Shown one piece after another: positions 1-7,832 of a stretch of 64,000 nt of DNA. Origin of the DNA: Bin87 sp965203855 (GTDB taxonomy: Bacteria; Chloroflexota; Dehalococcoidia; Lucifugimonadales; UBA3495); the NCBI GenBank assembly GCA_965203855.1, contig CBDBDN010000005.1, positions 62,001 through 126,000 of the forward strand. Direction: 5' to 3'. Within the stretch, counting starts at the first letter, position 1. Every line of letters begins with the position of its first letter. The notes beneath the pieces were generated by a model, which had not been told where the DNA came from, searched no databases, and saw only the letters and a list, made by a program, of their open reading frames with translations. Position numbers and translations under genes: made by a program.

Positions 1-569
1 GGCGGCACGGCGTCCATTCCGACACCGGCTGCGAAGTGGCCGGCGCCCTGGTGCCGCGCGCCGCCGGCCCGTTCAACTACCCCGCCGAGCTGGTGCCGTC
101 GCCCAGCGGCGATTTGTTCGTGGCCGACGGCTACCGCAACGCCCGCATCCATCGCTTTGACAACGACGGCAATCATAAGTATTCCTGGGGCAAGCCCGGC
201 AAGGAGCATCCCTACGAGTTCCACCTGCCGCACAGCCTGCTGGTAACCCGCGACGACCGCGTGTATGTGTGCGACCGCGAAAACAGCCGCATCCAGGTGT
301 TTGACACGATGGGCAATTTCCTGACCATGTGGACGGATACCTGCCGCCCTACCGACATTGCCGAAACCCCGGAAGGCGATTTCGTGGTCAGCCAGCTGGC
401 TCCACTGGACGATTCGCATAGCCCCCGCGTCAGCATCTTTGACCGGGACGGCAATGTGCTGGCCCGCTGGGACAGCCGCTCGGCGCACGGCATCTGGTGC
501 GACGCCCACGGCGACATATTCCTCGCCCTCACCGGCGACAAAGCCGTGGACAAATACGCCCGCAACTAG
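1..569 (+). CDS. NHL-repeat / six-bladed beta-propeller protein, 5' partial
   Basis: The frame is open from the left edge, so the true start lies outside the window; an internal GTG at 36 is probably not the start. The visible 188 or so residues contain successive NHL-type blades with the pattern (I/L)..P.(G/D).(L/V)(F/Y)V.D..N.RI..F, seen at FVADGYRNARIHRF and YVCDRENSRIQVF. Such propellers resemble the lyase part of peptidyl-glycine alpha-amidating enzymes and many secreted binding proteins. The substrate cannot be read from this fragment. The stop is TAG and a palindromic repeat follows. Confidence 0.8.
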   Translation, partial: RHGVHSDTGCEVAGALVPRAAGPFNYPAELVPSPSGDLFVADGYRNARIHRFDNDGNHKYSWGKPGKEHPYEFHLPHSLLVTRDDRVYVCDRENSRIQVFDTMGNFLTMWTDTCRPTDIAETPEGDFVVSQLAPLDDSHSPRVSIFDRDGNVLARWDSRSAHGIWCDAHGDIFLALTGDKAVDKYARN

Positions 570-708
570 GGCGCGCCCTCAAATTCGCCGCCATCCCGGC
601 GCCCCAACCGCCATTGCATCCCTCAACGGCCTGGCAATCGCGTGCGCCGGCCGGATGACCAACCGTCATTCCATCCCCCCAACCGTCATTCCATCCCCCC
701 AAACCGTC

Positions 709-728
709 ATTCCGGCGCAAGCCGGAAT
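709..728. repeat. REP-like palindrome (ATTCCGGC-GCAA-GCCGGAAT)
   Basis: A perfect 8-bp inverted repeat around GCAA, preceded by CCGTC. This is one of about 17 copies of the same intergenic element in the window. Three partial CGTCATTCC repeats precede it from 661. Confidence 0.9.
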
Positions 729-785
729 CTATGGTTAGGGGATGCAATCGCGGTTGAGGGGATGGCAACGACAACGGGTATCCAA

Positions 786-1085
786 ATGCACGTCGGAATA
801 GCCCGCATCGCATTGCGTATCCCGCACAGCCACAGCCTGAAAGAGCGGCGGCAGGCGGCCCGCAGCATCGCCAGCCGCATCCGCAGCCGTTTCAATGTGT
901 CCGCCGCCCAGGATGCGGCGGCCGACGGCGATGCCTGGCAAAGCCTAACCCTCCTACTGTCTTGCGTCAGCAGCGACGCCAACCACGCCGACGCGCTGCT
1001 CTCCGGCGTGGCCGATTACATCTGCGAAAGCCGCCCCGACCTGGAACTGCTGGACTACGGCGTTGAGATAATCAGCGGCGTATGA
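786..1085 (+). CDS. DUF503 (YlxP-like) small protein
   Basis: A 99-residue protein starting MHVGIARIALRIPHSHSLKE. It matches the DUF503/YlxP signature (hydrophobic beta strand, then P.(S/A)HSLKEKR, then R.RFNVS..E). Here the last Glu is replaced within VSAAQD. YlxP proteins are often encoded near translation and ribosome-maturation genes (rbfA, infB), but that context is absent here. I chose ATG 786 because it matches the family N-terminus and length; ATG 762 is in frame and adds eight residues. The longer open frame from 642 runs through a REP palindrome and is not credible. Confidence 0.75.
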   Translation: MHVGIARIALRIPHSHSLKERRQAARSIASRIRSRFNVSAAQDAAADGDAWQSLTLLLSCVSSDANHADALLSGVADYICESRPDLELLDYGVEIISGV

Positions 1086-1100
1086 TGCGGGGCGTGTCAT

Positions 1101-1200
1101 CGTCGTCATTCCGGCGCAAGCCGGAATCCGGCGTCATAACCTGCTACTATGGTAAGTGGCGCCGGCAAGCATAGATTCCGGCTTGCGCCGGAATGACGGT
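1101..1200. repeat. Two REP palindromes in opposite orientation (MITE-like pair)
   Basis: One copy (1108-1127) is followed by CGTCATTCC in reverse orientation at 1175-1200. The pair encloses about 47 bp and is bounded by CGTCATTCCGG on one side and its complement on the other. Further GGAATGACGG half-elements continue to about 1275, directly against the remnant of higB. Confidence 0.85.
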
Positions 1201-1274
1201 TGGGGGAATGGAATGACGGTTGGGGGAGTGGAATGACGGCGTTGTCGGAACGGCGGCGTTGAGAGTTGGAATGA

Positions 1275-1325
1275 CGGTAAATTTGACGCTACGCCTACCA
1301 GGTTGAAATCGTTGACTATCATTGA
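1275..1325 (+). pseudogene. C-terminal relic of a HigB (RelE-superfamily) toxin
   Basis: Reading codons at 1290-1325 gives YAYQVEIVDYH followed by TGA, the conserved C-terminus of HigB toxins encoded directly upstream of HigA. Eight bases further 5' the frame is lost: a TGA lies at 1284-1286, and another frame reads GKFDA before it. Nothing resembling the rest of HigB is found upstream, where REP palindromes fill the space. The relic ends 18 nt before the higA ATG, the usual higBA spacing. I infer that the toxin was deleted and the antitoxin kept. Confidence 0.75.
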
Positions 1326-1343
1326 AAACATAGGTGAGCATTT

Positions 1344-1667
1344 ATGAACAGCCGGACGCCCGGCATCGCCGCACAGCTGCCCCCCATCCATCCCGGTGAA
1401 ATCCTCAACGAGGAATTCCTCCGCCCTTTCAACATCACCCAGTACCGCCTTGCCAAGTCCATCGGCGTGGACGCCCGCCGCATTCACGCTATTGTGCATG
1501 GCCAGCGCGCCGTTACGGCGGACACCGCCTTGCTGCTGGGACGGTTTTTCGGCAACAGCCCGGCGTTCTGGATGGGGTTGCAGAACCAGTATGACCTGGA
1601 AACCGCTGCCGACAACCTTGCCGACCGGCTGGATCAAGTAGCCGTCTGGCAAAGCCCAGCCGGCTGA
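1344..1667 (+). CDS. higA: HigA-family antitoxin (XRE HTH), orphaned
   Basis: A 107-residue protein. It contains PPIHPGEILNEEFL, the VapI/HigA hallmark, then a helix-turn-helix (ITQYRLAKSIGV..RRIHAIVHGQR) and the family tail D(T)ALLLGRFFGNSPAFWMGLQ. HigA binds its own promoter and neutralises the ribosome-dependent mRNase HigB. The start ATG has AGGTGAG 5 nt upstream. Its partner survives only as the relic ending at 1325, so today it can only act as a DNA-binding protein or as protection against a HigB elsewhere. Confidence 0.9.
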   Translation: MNSRTPGIAAQLPPIHPGEILNEEFLRPFNITQYRLAKSIGVDARRIHAIVHGQRAVTADTALLLGRFFGNSPAFWMGLQNQYDLETAADNLADRLDQVAVWQSPAG

Positions 1668-1682
1668 CTTGCGCGGCTAATT

Positions 1683-2507
1683 TCACCCCGTCGCCGCCGG
1701 CAGCGCAAACTCATCCGCCAGCCAGCCGCACAACGCCGTCCAGAACTCCGGGGTTTCGCCGATGTCCAAATGGCCGACGCCCGGCAGCTCCGCATAGCGT
1801 TTGGGCGCGCGCGCCGCATCGTACAGCTTGCGCCCCTGGCTCGGCGGCACCAGCTCGTCCTCGCTGCCGTGCAGCGCCAGCAGCGGGCAGCCAATCGCAT
1901 CCACATACGCTACGGAATTAAACCGCCGGCCCACCGCCAAGCCGCCCAGCGTCAATACCGGATGCAGCAGCCGCCCCATATCCCGCAGCGATGCGAATGG
2001 CGCTACCAGCGCTATGCCCCGTGGATTGCGCTCCGCCGCCAGCCGCACCGCCACCGCGGCCCCCATTGACACGCCAAAGAAATGCGCCAGCTCCGGCGCC
2101 GTGCCATAGCGCCGCCCCAAGTGTTCCAGAGCCGCGCGAGCGTCGTGCGCCGTGTTGCGAACCGACGGCGGCCCCTGGCTTTTCCCGAACCCCCCGTAGT
2201 CAAAGGCCATTATGCCGCCGCCGGTATGCTTTCTTACCGCCGCAAAATCCTCCACCCGCAGCCCCAGATTGGCGCCAACGCCGCCAAACCACAGCCAGGT
2301 CAGGTTGACGCCCGGCTCCCCCGGAATGTACCAGCATTGCAGAGTGCGGCCGTCGGCGGTATCCGTCTGCGACGCCTCAAAGTCCAGGCCATAGTCGCCG
2401 GGGGTAGCGGCGCACCACGGACGGGGCCGAAACAGCAGCCGGCGTTCCAGAAAGTCCAGCATCAGCGCGAATGAAACGGCATCGTCTTGCGACGGGTTGG
2501 CAGTCAA
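1683..2507 (-). CDS. Alpha/beta hydrolase (ABHD13/17, Bem46-like)
   Basis: A 274-residue serine hydrolase. A strand-turn at WFGGVGANLG supplies the oxyanion region. The nucleophile elbow is FGVSMGAAVA (Ser in GxSxG), the acid lies in LHGSEDELVPPSQG, and the His in PGVGHLDI completes the triad. The order and length fit soluble Bem46/ABHD17-type esterases or depalmitoylases. The substrate is unknown. The longest frame starts with TTG at 2507; ATG at 2462 (MLDFLERRLLF) is an alternative, and neither has a clear Shine-Dalgarno. The gene is 27 bp downstream of the Fe-S oxidoreductase on the same strand. Confidence 0.85.
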   Translation of the reverse strand: MTANPSQDDAVSFALMLDFLERRLLFRPRPWCAATPGDYGLDFEASQTDTADGRTLQCWYIPGEPGVNLTWLWFGGVGANLGLRVEDFAAVRKHTGGGIMAFDYGGFGKSQGPPSVRNTAHDARAALEHLGRRYGTAPELAHFFGVSMGAAVAVRLAAERNPRGIALVAPFASLRDMGRLLHPVLTLGGLAVGRRFNSVAYVDAIGCPLLALHGSEDELVPPSQGRKLYDAARAPKRYAELPGVGHLDIGETPEFWTALCGWLADEFALPAATG

Positions 2508-2534
2508 GACGGCAGTCGTCCGGGACGGATTGCG

Positions 2535-4607
2535 TTAGTCGTCGGCCAGGCTGTCCGCCAGGATCTCCAGCACATCCCGCGCTTGCTTGACCTCGGACTG
2601 CCCTTTGGACTGAATGCCTTCGTTCATCATCTGGAGGCAGAACGGGCAGGAAACGCCCACCGTATCGGCGCCGGTTTCCAGAAAATGGTCGGTGCGGACA
2701 TGGTTGATGCGTTCCCCCTGGCTTTCCTCAATCCACATATGACCGCCGCCGGCGCCGCAGCAGAAGCCCCGCTCCCGGCAGCGCGGCGACATCTCTACCA
2801 GCGTCAGGCCGGGAATCGCGCGCGCCACATTGCGCGGCTCGTCATACACCCCGTTATGCCGGCCCAGGAAGCAGGAATCATGGTACGCCACCGATACATT
2901 CATCATCTTGACCGGCTTGATGCGCCCCTCCTGGATTAATCCGTCCACGAACTGGCTGTAATGCAGCACTTCGTAGTTGCCGCCAAACTGCGGATATTCA
3001 TTCCGCATCGTATTAAAGCAGTGCGGGCAGATCGTTACAACAGTTTTGACCTGGTATCCGTTCAGCGTTTCAACATTCTGCTGCGCCAGCATCTGGTACA
3101 GATATTCGTTGCCCATACGCCGCGCCGGGTCGCCGGTGCAGGACTCCTCCTCGCCGAGGATGGCGAAATCCACGCCGGCCGACCGCAGCACTTTCGCCAT
3201 AGAACGGGCAATGCCCTGGCTGCGCTGCTCCAATGCGGCGGTGCAGCCCACCCAGAACAGCACGGCGGCGTCCGGTTTCTCCGCCAGCGTCGGTATGTTC
3301 AGCCCCTCCGCCCAGTCCGTCCGCGAAAAAGTGGTGCCGCGCCAGGGATGCCCCCGCTGCTCCATACTCAACAGAGCATTCATCCCGGTTTCGGGGATGC
3401 GCGACTCCTCCAAAACCAGGCTGCGGCGCAGATCCATAATCGTGGGAATATGCTCCACCACTACCGGGCATTCCTCCATACAGGCGCCGCAGGAAACGCA
3501 GTCCCAAACCGCCTGCTCCGGTATGGCGCCGTCAATCAGCGGCATCGGCTCGGTATGCTGCGCGTCCCGCGGCCCCTGGTGGCCGATGGCAATCATATGC
3601 TCTTTGAGGTTCTCCACAATATGCATCGGCGACAGTACTTTGCCGGTAGTGTGCGCCGGGCAGGCATCGGTGCAGCGTCCGCACACCGCGCAGGCGTACC
3701 CGTCCAGCAGCTGCTTCCAGGTAAAATCCTGCACCCGCGACGCTCCGAACCGCGCATTTTCGTCCATACTCTCCAAATCTATGGTATCCACCTGCAACGC
3801 TCCGCGCGGTTCCAGATTGCGGAAATAGGCGTTCAGCGGGGCGGCCACCATATGGATATGCTTGGAAAAGGGAATGTACAGGGCAAAGCCCAGTATAATC
3901 AGCAGATGTATCCACCAGAAAACGGCCTGCCCAACGGACGCCGTCGCCTCCGACATCCCCAGCGCGTTGAGCCAGCCGCCGATGGCCCCGCCAATCGGCA
4001 CGCCCGCCTCCGGCCCCGTACCGCCGGCCGCCACATAAAAAGAATGCACCAGCAGCGTCGCCAGCATCAGCCCTCCCGTCAAGCCCACGATGATGACCGA
4101 CTCGCCCTTGCGGGTCAGGTCAAAGCGCAACCGGTGCGGCTGGGCAATCCAGCGGCGGAACAGCGCCCACGCCAGCGCCGCCAGCACTACCACCGCCAGC
4201 ACATCCAGATAAACGCTGTACGCCAGCACTCCGGCCGGCGTCAATATGGTTTCGCCCAGCGGATGCCAGATTGAACCGCCAAAGATAAATATCAGATAGG
4301 ACAGGCTGAACGACAGAAATCCCCAGAAAATGGCGGCGTGTCCGATGCCGGCCAGATCGATGCGGCGGGAACGGGGATCGGTGCGTCCCACGCGCTGCAA
4401 AACCTTGCGCTGCCCTAGCACGATGCTGATAGCGCCGGCCAGCCGCGTCAGCGGACGGTCAAACCGCGCTGCCGGCTGCCCTTGCAACGCCAGCCGGAAT
4501 ACCCGGCGATACACCGCATATCCCGCCGCCGCCAGCGTCAGCAGAGTCAAAAAATACACGCCGGCCCAAACCGGAATAACGCCAAACAAGCTGTCGGGAG
4601 GAACCAT
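2535..4607 (-). CDS. Membrane HdrD-like Fe-S oxidoreductase (candidate ETF:quinone oxidoreductase)
   Basis: A protein of about 690 residues. The N-terminal 250 residues hold about six membrane helices of the nitrate-reductase gamma / heme-b type. Two 4Fe-4S motifs follow, CAVCGRCTDACP near residue 310 and CVSCGACMEECP near 370. Two CCG-type domains come last, with CPHCF, HDSCFLGRHN and CCGAGGGHMW. This layout matches the membrane Fe-S oxidoreductases proposed to pass electrons from electron-transfer flavoprotein to menaquinone during fatty-acid oxidation. The assignment to that role is inference, supported by two acyl-CoA dehydrogenases elsewhere in the window. I chose ATG 4607 over an upstream TTG at 4616. 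Confidence 0.8.
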   Translation of the reverse strand: MVPPDSLFGVIPVWAGVYFLTLLTLAAAGYAVYRRVFRLALQGQPAARFDRPLTRLAGAISIVLGQRKVLQRVGRTDPRSRRIDLAGIGHAAIFWGFLSFSLSYLIFIFGGSIWHPLGETILTPAGVLAYSVYLDVLAVVVLAALAWALFRRWIAQPHRLRFDLTRKGESVIIVGLTGGLMLATLLVHSFYVAAGGTGPEAGVPIGGAIGGWLNALGMSEATASVGQAVFWWIHLLIILGFALYIPFSKHIHMVAAPLNAYFRNLEPRGALQVDTIDLESMDENARFGASRVQDFTWKQLLDGYACAVCGRCTDACPAHTTGKVLSPMHIVENLKEHMIAIGHQGPRDAQHTEPMPLIDGAIPEQAVWDCVSCGACMEECPVVVEHIPTIMDLRRSLVLEESRIPETGMNALLSMEQRGHPWRGTTFSRTDWAEGLNIPTLAEKPDAAVLFWVGCTAALEQRSQGIARSMAKVLRSAGVDFAILGEEESCTGDPARRMGNEYLYQMLAQQNVETLNGYQVKTVVTICPHCFNTMRNEYPQFGGNYEVLHYSQFVDGLIQEGRIKPVKMMNVSVAYHDSCFLGRHNGVYDEPRNVARAIPGLTLVEMSPRCRERGFCCGAGGGHMWIEESQGERINHVRTDHFLETGADTVGVSCPFCLQMMNEGIQSKGQSEVKQARDVLEILADSLADD

Positions 4608-4747
4608 AATCGCCAATCGCCTTGCCGGAAAGCCGCCCGGCGCAACGCCGGCCGCTCCTAGCTAATCAAAAACTGCCCGCCAGTGTACCACACCCCAACC
4701 GCTAACCGCCCGCCATTCCCTTGGTGAGTGTGGTCATATTCGCCGTC

Positions 4748-4767
4748 ATTCCGGCGCCAGCCGGAAT
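4748..4767. repeat. REP-like palindrome, variant loop
   Basis: ATTCCGGC-GCCA-GCCGGAAT, the same arms with a GCCA loop. It sits between two divergently oriented genes. Confidence 0.85.
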
Positions 4768-4845
4768 CCACGCCCGCCGCCCTGCTATACTGCCATCCCC
4801 AATACCCCCATCACATCACACCCCGAATCGGAGCAAGTGAACCTT

Positions 4846-5802
4846 ATGGAAACCGTTGGATTCATCGGACTGGGCAACATGGGCGGCGGTATGTCCGCCA
4901 ACATTCAGCGCGCCGGCTACCCCATGACCGTGTACGACCTGCGCGAGGAAGCCGCCCTGCCGCTGCTGCAAGGCGGCGCCCGTCTCGCCAATACCCCCGC
5001 CGAAGTGGCCGCCGCCAGCGACATCACCTTTACCTCGCTCCCCGGCCCCTACGAAGTGGAATCCGTAGCCCTCGGCAATGCCGGCGTGCTGGAGGGCATC
5101 AGCCCCGGCAGCGTCTATATTGACCTGTCATCCAGCCGCCCCACGCTGATTCGCGCAATTGAACCCAAGTTCCGCGCCAAAGGCTGCTATGTGCTGGACG
5201 CCCCGGTCAGCGGCGGCAAGACCGGCGCCGCCTCCGGCAACCTGGCCGTAATGGTCGGCGGCGACCGGGAAGTCTTTGACCGCGTCAAGCCCATACTGGA
5301 CGCTTTCGGCGACAAAGTGTTTTACGCCGGCGCCATCGGCGCCGGCAGCGTCGCCAAGCTGGTGCACAATATGATCGGCCACAGCGTCCGGCAGGCCATC
5401 GCCGAGGGGCTGACCTTGGGCGTCAAAGCCGGCGTCGAGCCGGAAGCGCTGTGGGAATGCGTCCGGCGCGGCTCCCTGGGCCGGATGCGCGTTCTGCACG
5501 AAGGACTGGTGCGGACGATGTTCCGCGGCGAGTTCGAGCCGGCCAGTTTCGCCCTCAACCTCGCCTACAAAGACATCTCCCTGGCCACCGAACTCGCCCG
5601 CGAGTACGACGTCCCCATGCCCATGTCCACCCTGGCCGAGCAAATCGCTATGCAGGCGATGAACCGCGGCTGGGCCGAGCACGACAGCAGCATCACCGTC
5701 CGGCTGCAAGAGGAACAGGCCGGCGTTGAAGTGCGCGCCCCGCACCTTGACCCGGCGCGCGCCGGCCGCTTCATCACCACCCACCCGGACGACGAGGAAT
5801 AG
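4846..5802 (+). CDS. NAD(P)-dependent beta-hydroxyacid dehydrogenase (3-hydroxyisobutyrate dehydrogenase family)
   Basis: A 318-residue protein. The Rossmann motif GFIGLGNMGGGMSANI opens it. The substrate motif follows at LDAPVSGGKTGAASG, and the catalytic Lys region GAGSVAKLVHNMI lies near residue 170. The C-terminal helical domain includes YKDISLA. These are standard for 3-hydroxyisobutyrate / tartronate-semialdehyde / 6-phosphogluconate-like reductases; the exact hydroxyacid is not determined. ATG 4846 has GGAG 12 nt upstream. GTG at 4837 is in frame but lies only 3 nt from that GGAG. A TATACT box at 4786-4791 is a possible -10. Confidence 0.88.
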   Translation: METVGFIGLGNMGGGMSANIQRAGYPMTVYDLREEAALPLLQGGARLANTPAEVAAASDITFTSLPGPYEVESVALGNAGVLEGISPGSVYIDLSSSRPTLIRAIEPKFRAKGCYVLDAPVSGGKTGAASGNLAVMVGGDREVFDRVKPILDAFGDKVFYAGAIGAGSVAKLVHNMIGHSVRQAIAEGLTLGVKAGVEPEALWECVRRGSLGRMRVLHEGLVRTMFRGEFEPASFALNLAYKDISLATELAREYDVPMPMSTLAEQIAMQAMNRGWAEHDSSITVRLQEEQAGVEVRAPHLDPARAGRFITTHPDDEE

Positions 5803-5868
5803 CAAACGCCGGCCGGCGGCGGGATTGCGCTAAAACGGAGATGTCGCCAATCCCGCCGCCATACCGGA

Positions 5869-5874
5869 TACAAT
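5869..5874 (+). promoter_or_regulatory. -10-like box (TACAAT) of first PaREP1-like gene
   Basis: TACAAT lies 39 nt before the ATG, matching in position the TATAAT boxes before the second and third copies. GGAGCG precedes the start codon. Confidence 0.5.
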
Positions 5875-5913
5875 GATAATAGCCAACCGCCGCCGCAACC
5901 GGAGCGAACCGCT

Positions 5914-6312
5914 ATGACTATGAAAGAGATGTCCGCCCTGGAACACGCTCAAACGGCGCGGGATTTCCTCGCCGCATCCGACCGTGAGTTTGACGCTGGC
6001 GACCACCGGCAAGGTTCGGAAAAGCTGTACGGCGCGGCTACGCAGGCCATCAGCGCCATCTGCCGGCAGCGGGGTTGGCAGTACGATAACCGCCGCGCGC
6101 TGAAACAGGCCGTAGTCGGCATTGGGCGGGAGCATGACGGCGACATCTACGCCGGCCTCATCGGCGGGTTTATCGCGGCGGAACGCTTTCACGAAAATTT
6201 CATTCACGATCATCTTGAGGATTACGAAAGGGATGCCGATCGTCCGTTGGTGCGTCACTTCGTCAATAGGCTGCTGGCACTGCTGGACATGGGTGACGAC
6301 AGCGCGCCGTAA
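5914..6312 (+). CDS. PaREP1-like / HEPN-like small protein, tandem copy 1
   Basis: A 132-residue protein, mostly helical. It contains HAQTARDFLAASDREFDAG, then GSEKLYGAATQAI, which resembles the PaREP1/HEPN pattern A..(Y/F)L..(A/S)D..F..GD..Q.SEKL(Y/W)GAA. The C-terminal half carries FIAAERFHENF and EDYERDADRP. No catalytic RX4-6H motif of active HEPN RNases is obvious, so the function is unknown. It is the most diverged of three tandem paralogues (5914, 6367, 6811), all on one strand with near-identical leaders. Confidence 0.75.
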   Translation: MTMKEMSALEHAQTARDFLAASDREFDAGDHRQGSEKLYGAATQAISAICRQRGWQYDNRRALKQAVVGIGREHDGDIYAGLIGGFIAAERFHENFIHDHLEDYERDADRPLVRHFVNRLLALLDMGDDSAP

Positions 6313-6326
6313 CCCAGCCGGCCCAG

Positions 6327-6332
6327 TATAAT
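6327..6332 (+). promoter_or_regulatory. TATAAT -10 box before PaREP1-like copy 2
   Basis: The sequence CCAGTATAATGATACAACCC is repeated almost exactly before copy 3, each time with TATAAT ending 34 nt upstream of the ATG. The promoter was therefore duplicated together with the gene. Confidence 0.7.
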
Positions 6333-6366
6333 GATACAACCCACGCCGCAGCCAGGGAGAACCGCT

Positions 6367-6756
6367 ATGACCACCAAAGAAATGACCACCCAGCAGCACG
6401 CTCAAACGGCGCGCGATTTCCTCGTCGCATCCGACCGGGAATTCGCCGCCGGCGACCACCTCCAAGGCTCCGAAAAACTCTACGGCGCGGCCACGCAGGT
6501 AATCATCGCCATCTGCCAGCAGCGGGGTTGGAAGTACAACAGCCACCGGTCGATGAAATGGGCCGTAGATGAGTTGGCAAAGGAAATTGAAGAGCCTTAC
6601 ATCTCCGGCGGGTATATCGCCGCCGAGAATTTCCACCGCAATTTCTTTCACGACCACATGGAGGATTACGAAAGGGAGTCCGACCGTCCGACGGCGCACC
6701 TTTTCGTGAACCGGATGCTGACAGTGCTGGACAGCGACAACGGCAAAGCGCCGTAA
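6367..6756 (+). CDS. PaREP1-like / HEPN-like small protein, tandem copy 2
   Basis: A 129-residue paralogue of the genes on either side. It shares HAQTARDFL..SDREFAAGDH and LQGSEKLYGAATQ, and ends LTVLDSDNGKAP. Relative to its neighbours it has a shorter, more acidic centre (DELAKEIEEPYISGGY). The start is ATG 6367 behind GGGAGAACCGCT; an upstream in-frame ATG at 6331 lies inside the TATAAT box and is rejected. Function unknown; it is presumably interchangeable or heteromeric with its paralogues. Confidence 0.75.
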   Translation: MTTKEMTTQQHAQTARDFLVASDREFAAGDHLQGSEKLYGAATQVIIAICQQRGWKYNSHRSMKWAVDELAKEIEEPYISGGYIAAENFHRNFFHDHMEDYERESDRPTAHLFVNRMLTVLDSDNGKAP

Positions 6757-6770
6757 CCCAGCCGACCCAG

Positions 6771-6776
6771 TATAAT
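6771..6776 (+). promoter_or_regulatory. TATAAT -10 box before PaREP1-like copy 3
   Basis: Same context and spacing as the box at 6327: 34 nt from the end of the box to the ATG. Confidence 0.7.
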
Positions 6777-6810
6777 GATACAACCCACCCCACAGCCGGG
6801 GAGAACCGCT

Positions 6811-7212
6811 ATGACCACCAAAGAAATGTCCCCATTGGAACACGCCCAAACCGCCCGCGATTTCCTCGCCGCCTCCGACCGGGAATTCGCCGCCGGCGAC
6901 CACCTCCAAGGCTCCGAAAAGCTCTACGGCGCCGCTACGCAGGCCATCATCGCCATTTGCCAGCAGCGGGGTTGGCGGTACAAGAGCCACCGCGCGATGC
7001 AGCAGGCCGTAGCCAGCATTGCGCGGGAGTATAACGACGACAACATCGCCGACGGCCTCACCGGCGGGTTTATCGCCGCGGAACGCTTTCACGAAAATTT
7101 CTTTCACGGCCATCTTGAGGATTACCAAAGAGAGGCCAACCGCCCGACGGTGCACCGCTTCGTCGCCCGAATGCTGACACTGCTGGACAGCGACAACGGC
7201 AGCGCGCCGTAA
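6811..7212 (+). CDS. PaREP1-like / HEPN-like small protein, tandem copy 3
   Basis: A 133-residue paralogue. The N-terminal half is nearly identical to copy 2 (SDREFAAGDHLQGSEKLYGA), while the C-terminal half (LTGGFIAAERFHENFFHGHL) is closer to copy 1. That mixture suggests unequal crossing-over or gene conversion within the array. The start is ATG 6811 behind GGGGAGAACCGCT. It ends LLDSDNGSAP. No known catalytic residues are recognised. Confidence 0.75.
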   Translation: MTTKEMSPLEHAQTARDFLAASDREFAAGDHLQGSEKLYGAATQAIIAICQQRGWRYKSHRAMQQAVASIAREYNDDNIADGLTGGFIAAERFHENFFHGHLEDYQREANRPTVHRFVARMLTLLDSDNGSAP

Positions 7213-7280
7213 GCCGGCCCGCCCGCCGCCGCCGCCAAGCAGTCCCGCATCCGCCCGCCAACGCACCGGAGCATATCACT

Positions 7281-7706
7281 ATGAACCTCAACACTTACCT
7301 CAACTTCAACGGCGATTGCCGCGCCGCCTTTGACTTTTACCGCTCCGTTTTCGGCGGGGATTTCACCTTTCTGGTAACCTTTGCCGACGGCCCCTCCGAT
7401 CTGCCGCCGCTTTCCGACGCCGAAAAAAGCCTGATCATGCACGTCAGCCTGCCCGTCGGCAATAACATCCTGATGGGCAGCGACAACATCTCGGCATTCG
7501 GCCCCCCGTCCACCGTCGGCAGCAATTTCTCTATCAGCATCGGCGCCGACAGCAGGGCGGATACCGACCGCCTGGTCAACGGCCTCGCCGCCGGCGGCGC
7601 CGTCTTGATGCCGCCCGACGATATGTTCTGGGGCGCTTACTTCGGTATGTGCCGCGACCGCTTCGGCGTCAACTGGATGGTCAGCCACGAACCGGCGCAG
7701 GAGTAG
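7281..7706 (+). CDS. PhnB-like VOC (glyoxalase-fold) protein
   Basis: A 141-residue protein opening MNLNTYLNFNGDCRAAFDFY, the PhnB/VOC signature (YL.F.G.C.EA..FY...FGG). It continues with IMHVSLPVGNNILMGSD and ends WGAYFGMCRDRFGVNWMVS, also typical. The family is metal-binding in some members, and PhnB itself has no proven reaction. GGAG lies 9 nt before the ATG. The role here is unknown. Confidence 0.85.
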   Translation: MNLNTYLNFNGDCRAAFDFYRSVFGGDFTFLVTFADGPSDLPPLSDAEKSLIMHVSLPVGNNILMGSDNISAFGPPSTVGSNFSISIGADSRADTDRLVNGLAAGGAVLMPPDDMFWGAYFGMCRDRFGVNWMVSHEPAQE

Positions 7707-7832
7707 CTGGGGCCAATCGGCAATCCGGCGCTACTATTTGATACAACGTCGCCCTGGCGTCCGGGATGTAAGCGTTGCGCCGACGGCGCGGCGGCGATTC
7801 CGGCCAACGCTAGATACTACGGAGATTTCACG

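Noticed and set aside
1134..1652. Minus-strand open frame of 172 codons over higA
   Set aside because: It is antisense to a clear HigA protein and continues through REP palindromes; no protein-like motif.
2961..4274. Plus-strand open frame of 437 codons
   Set aside because: Exact antisense of the Fe-S oxidoreductase; long antisense frames are expected at this GC content and codon use.
5830..7266. Minus-strand open frame of 478 codons over the three PaREP1-like genes
   Set aside because: It is internally repetitive only because the sense genes are tandem copies; each sense gene has its own promoter and ribosome-binding site.
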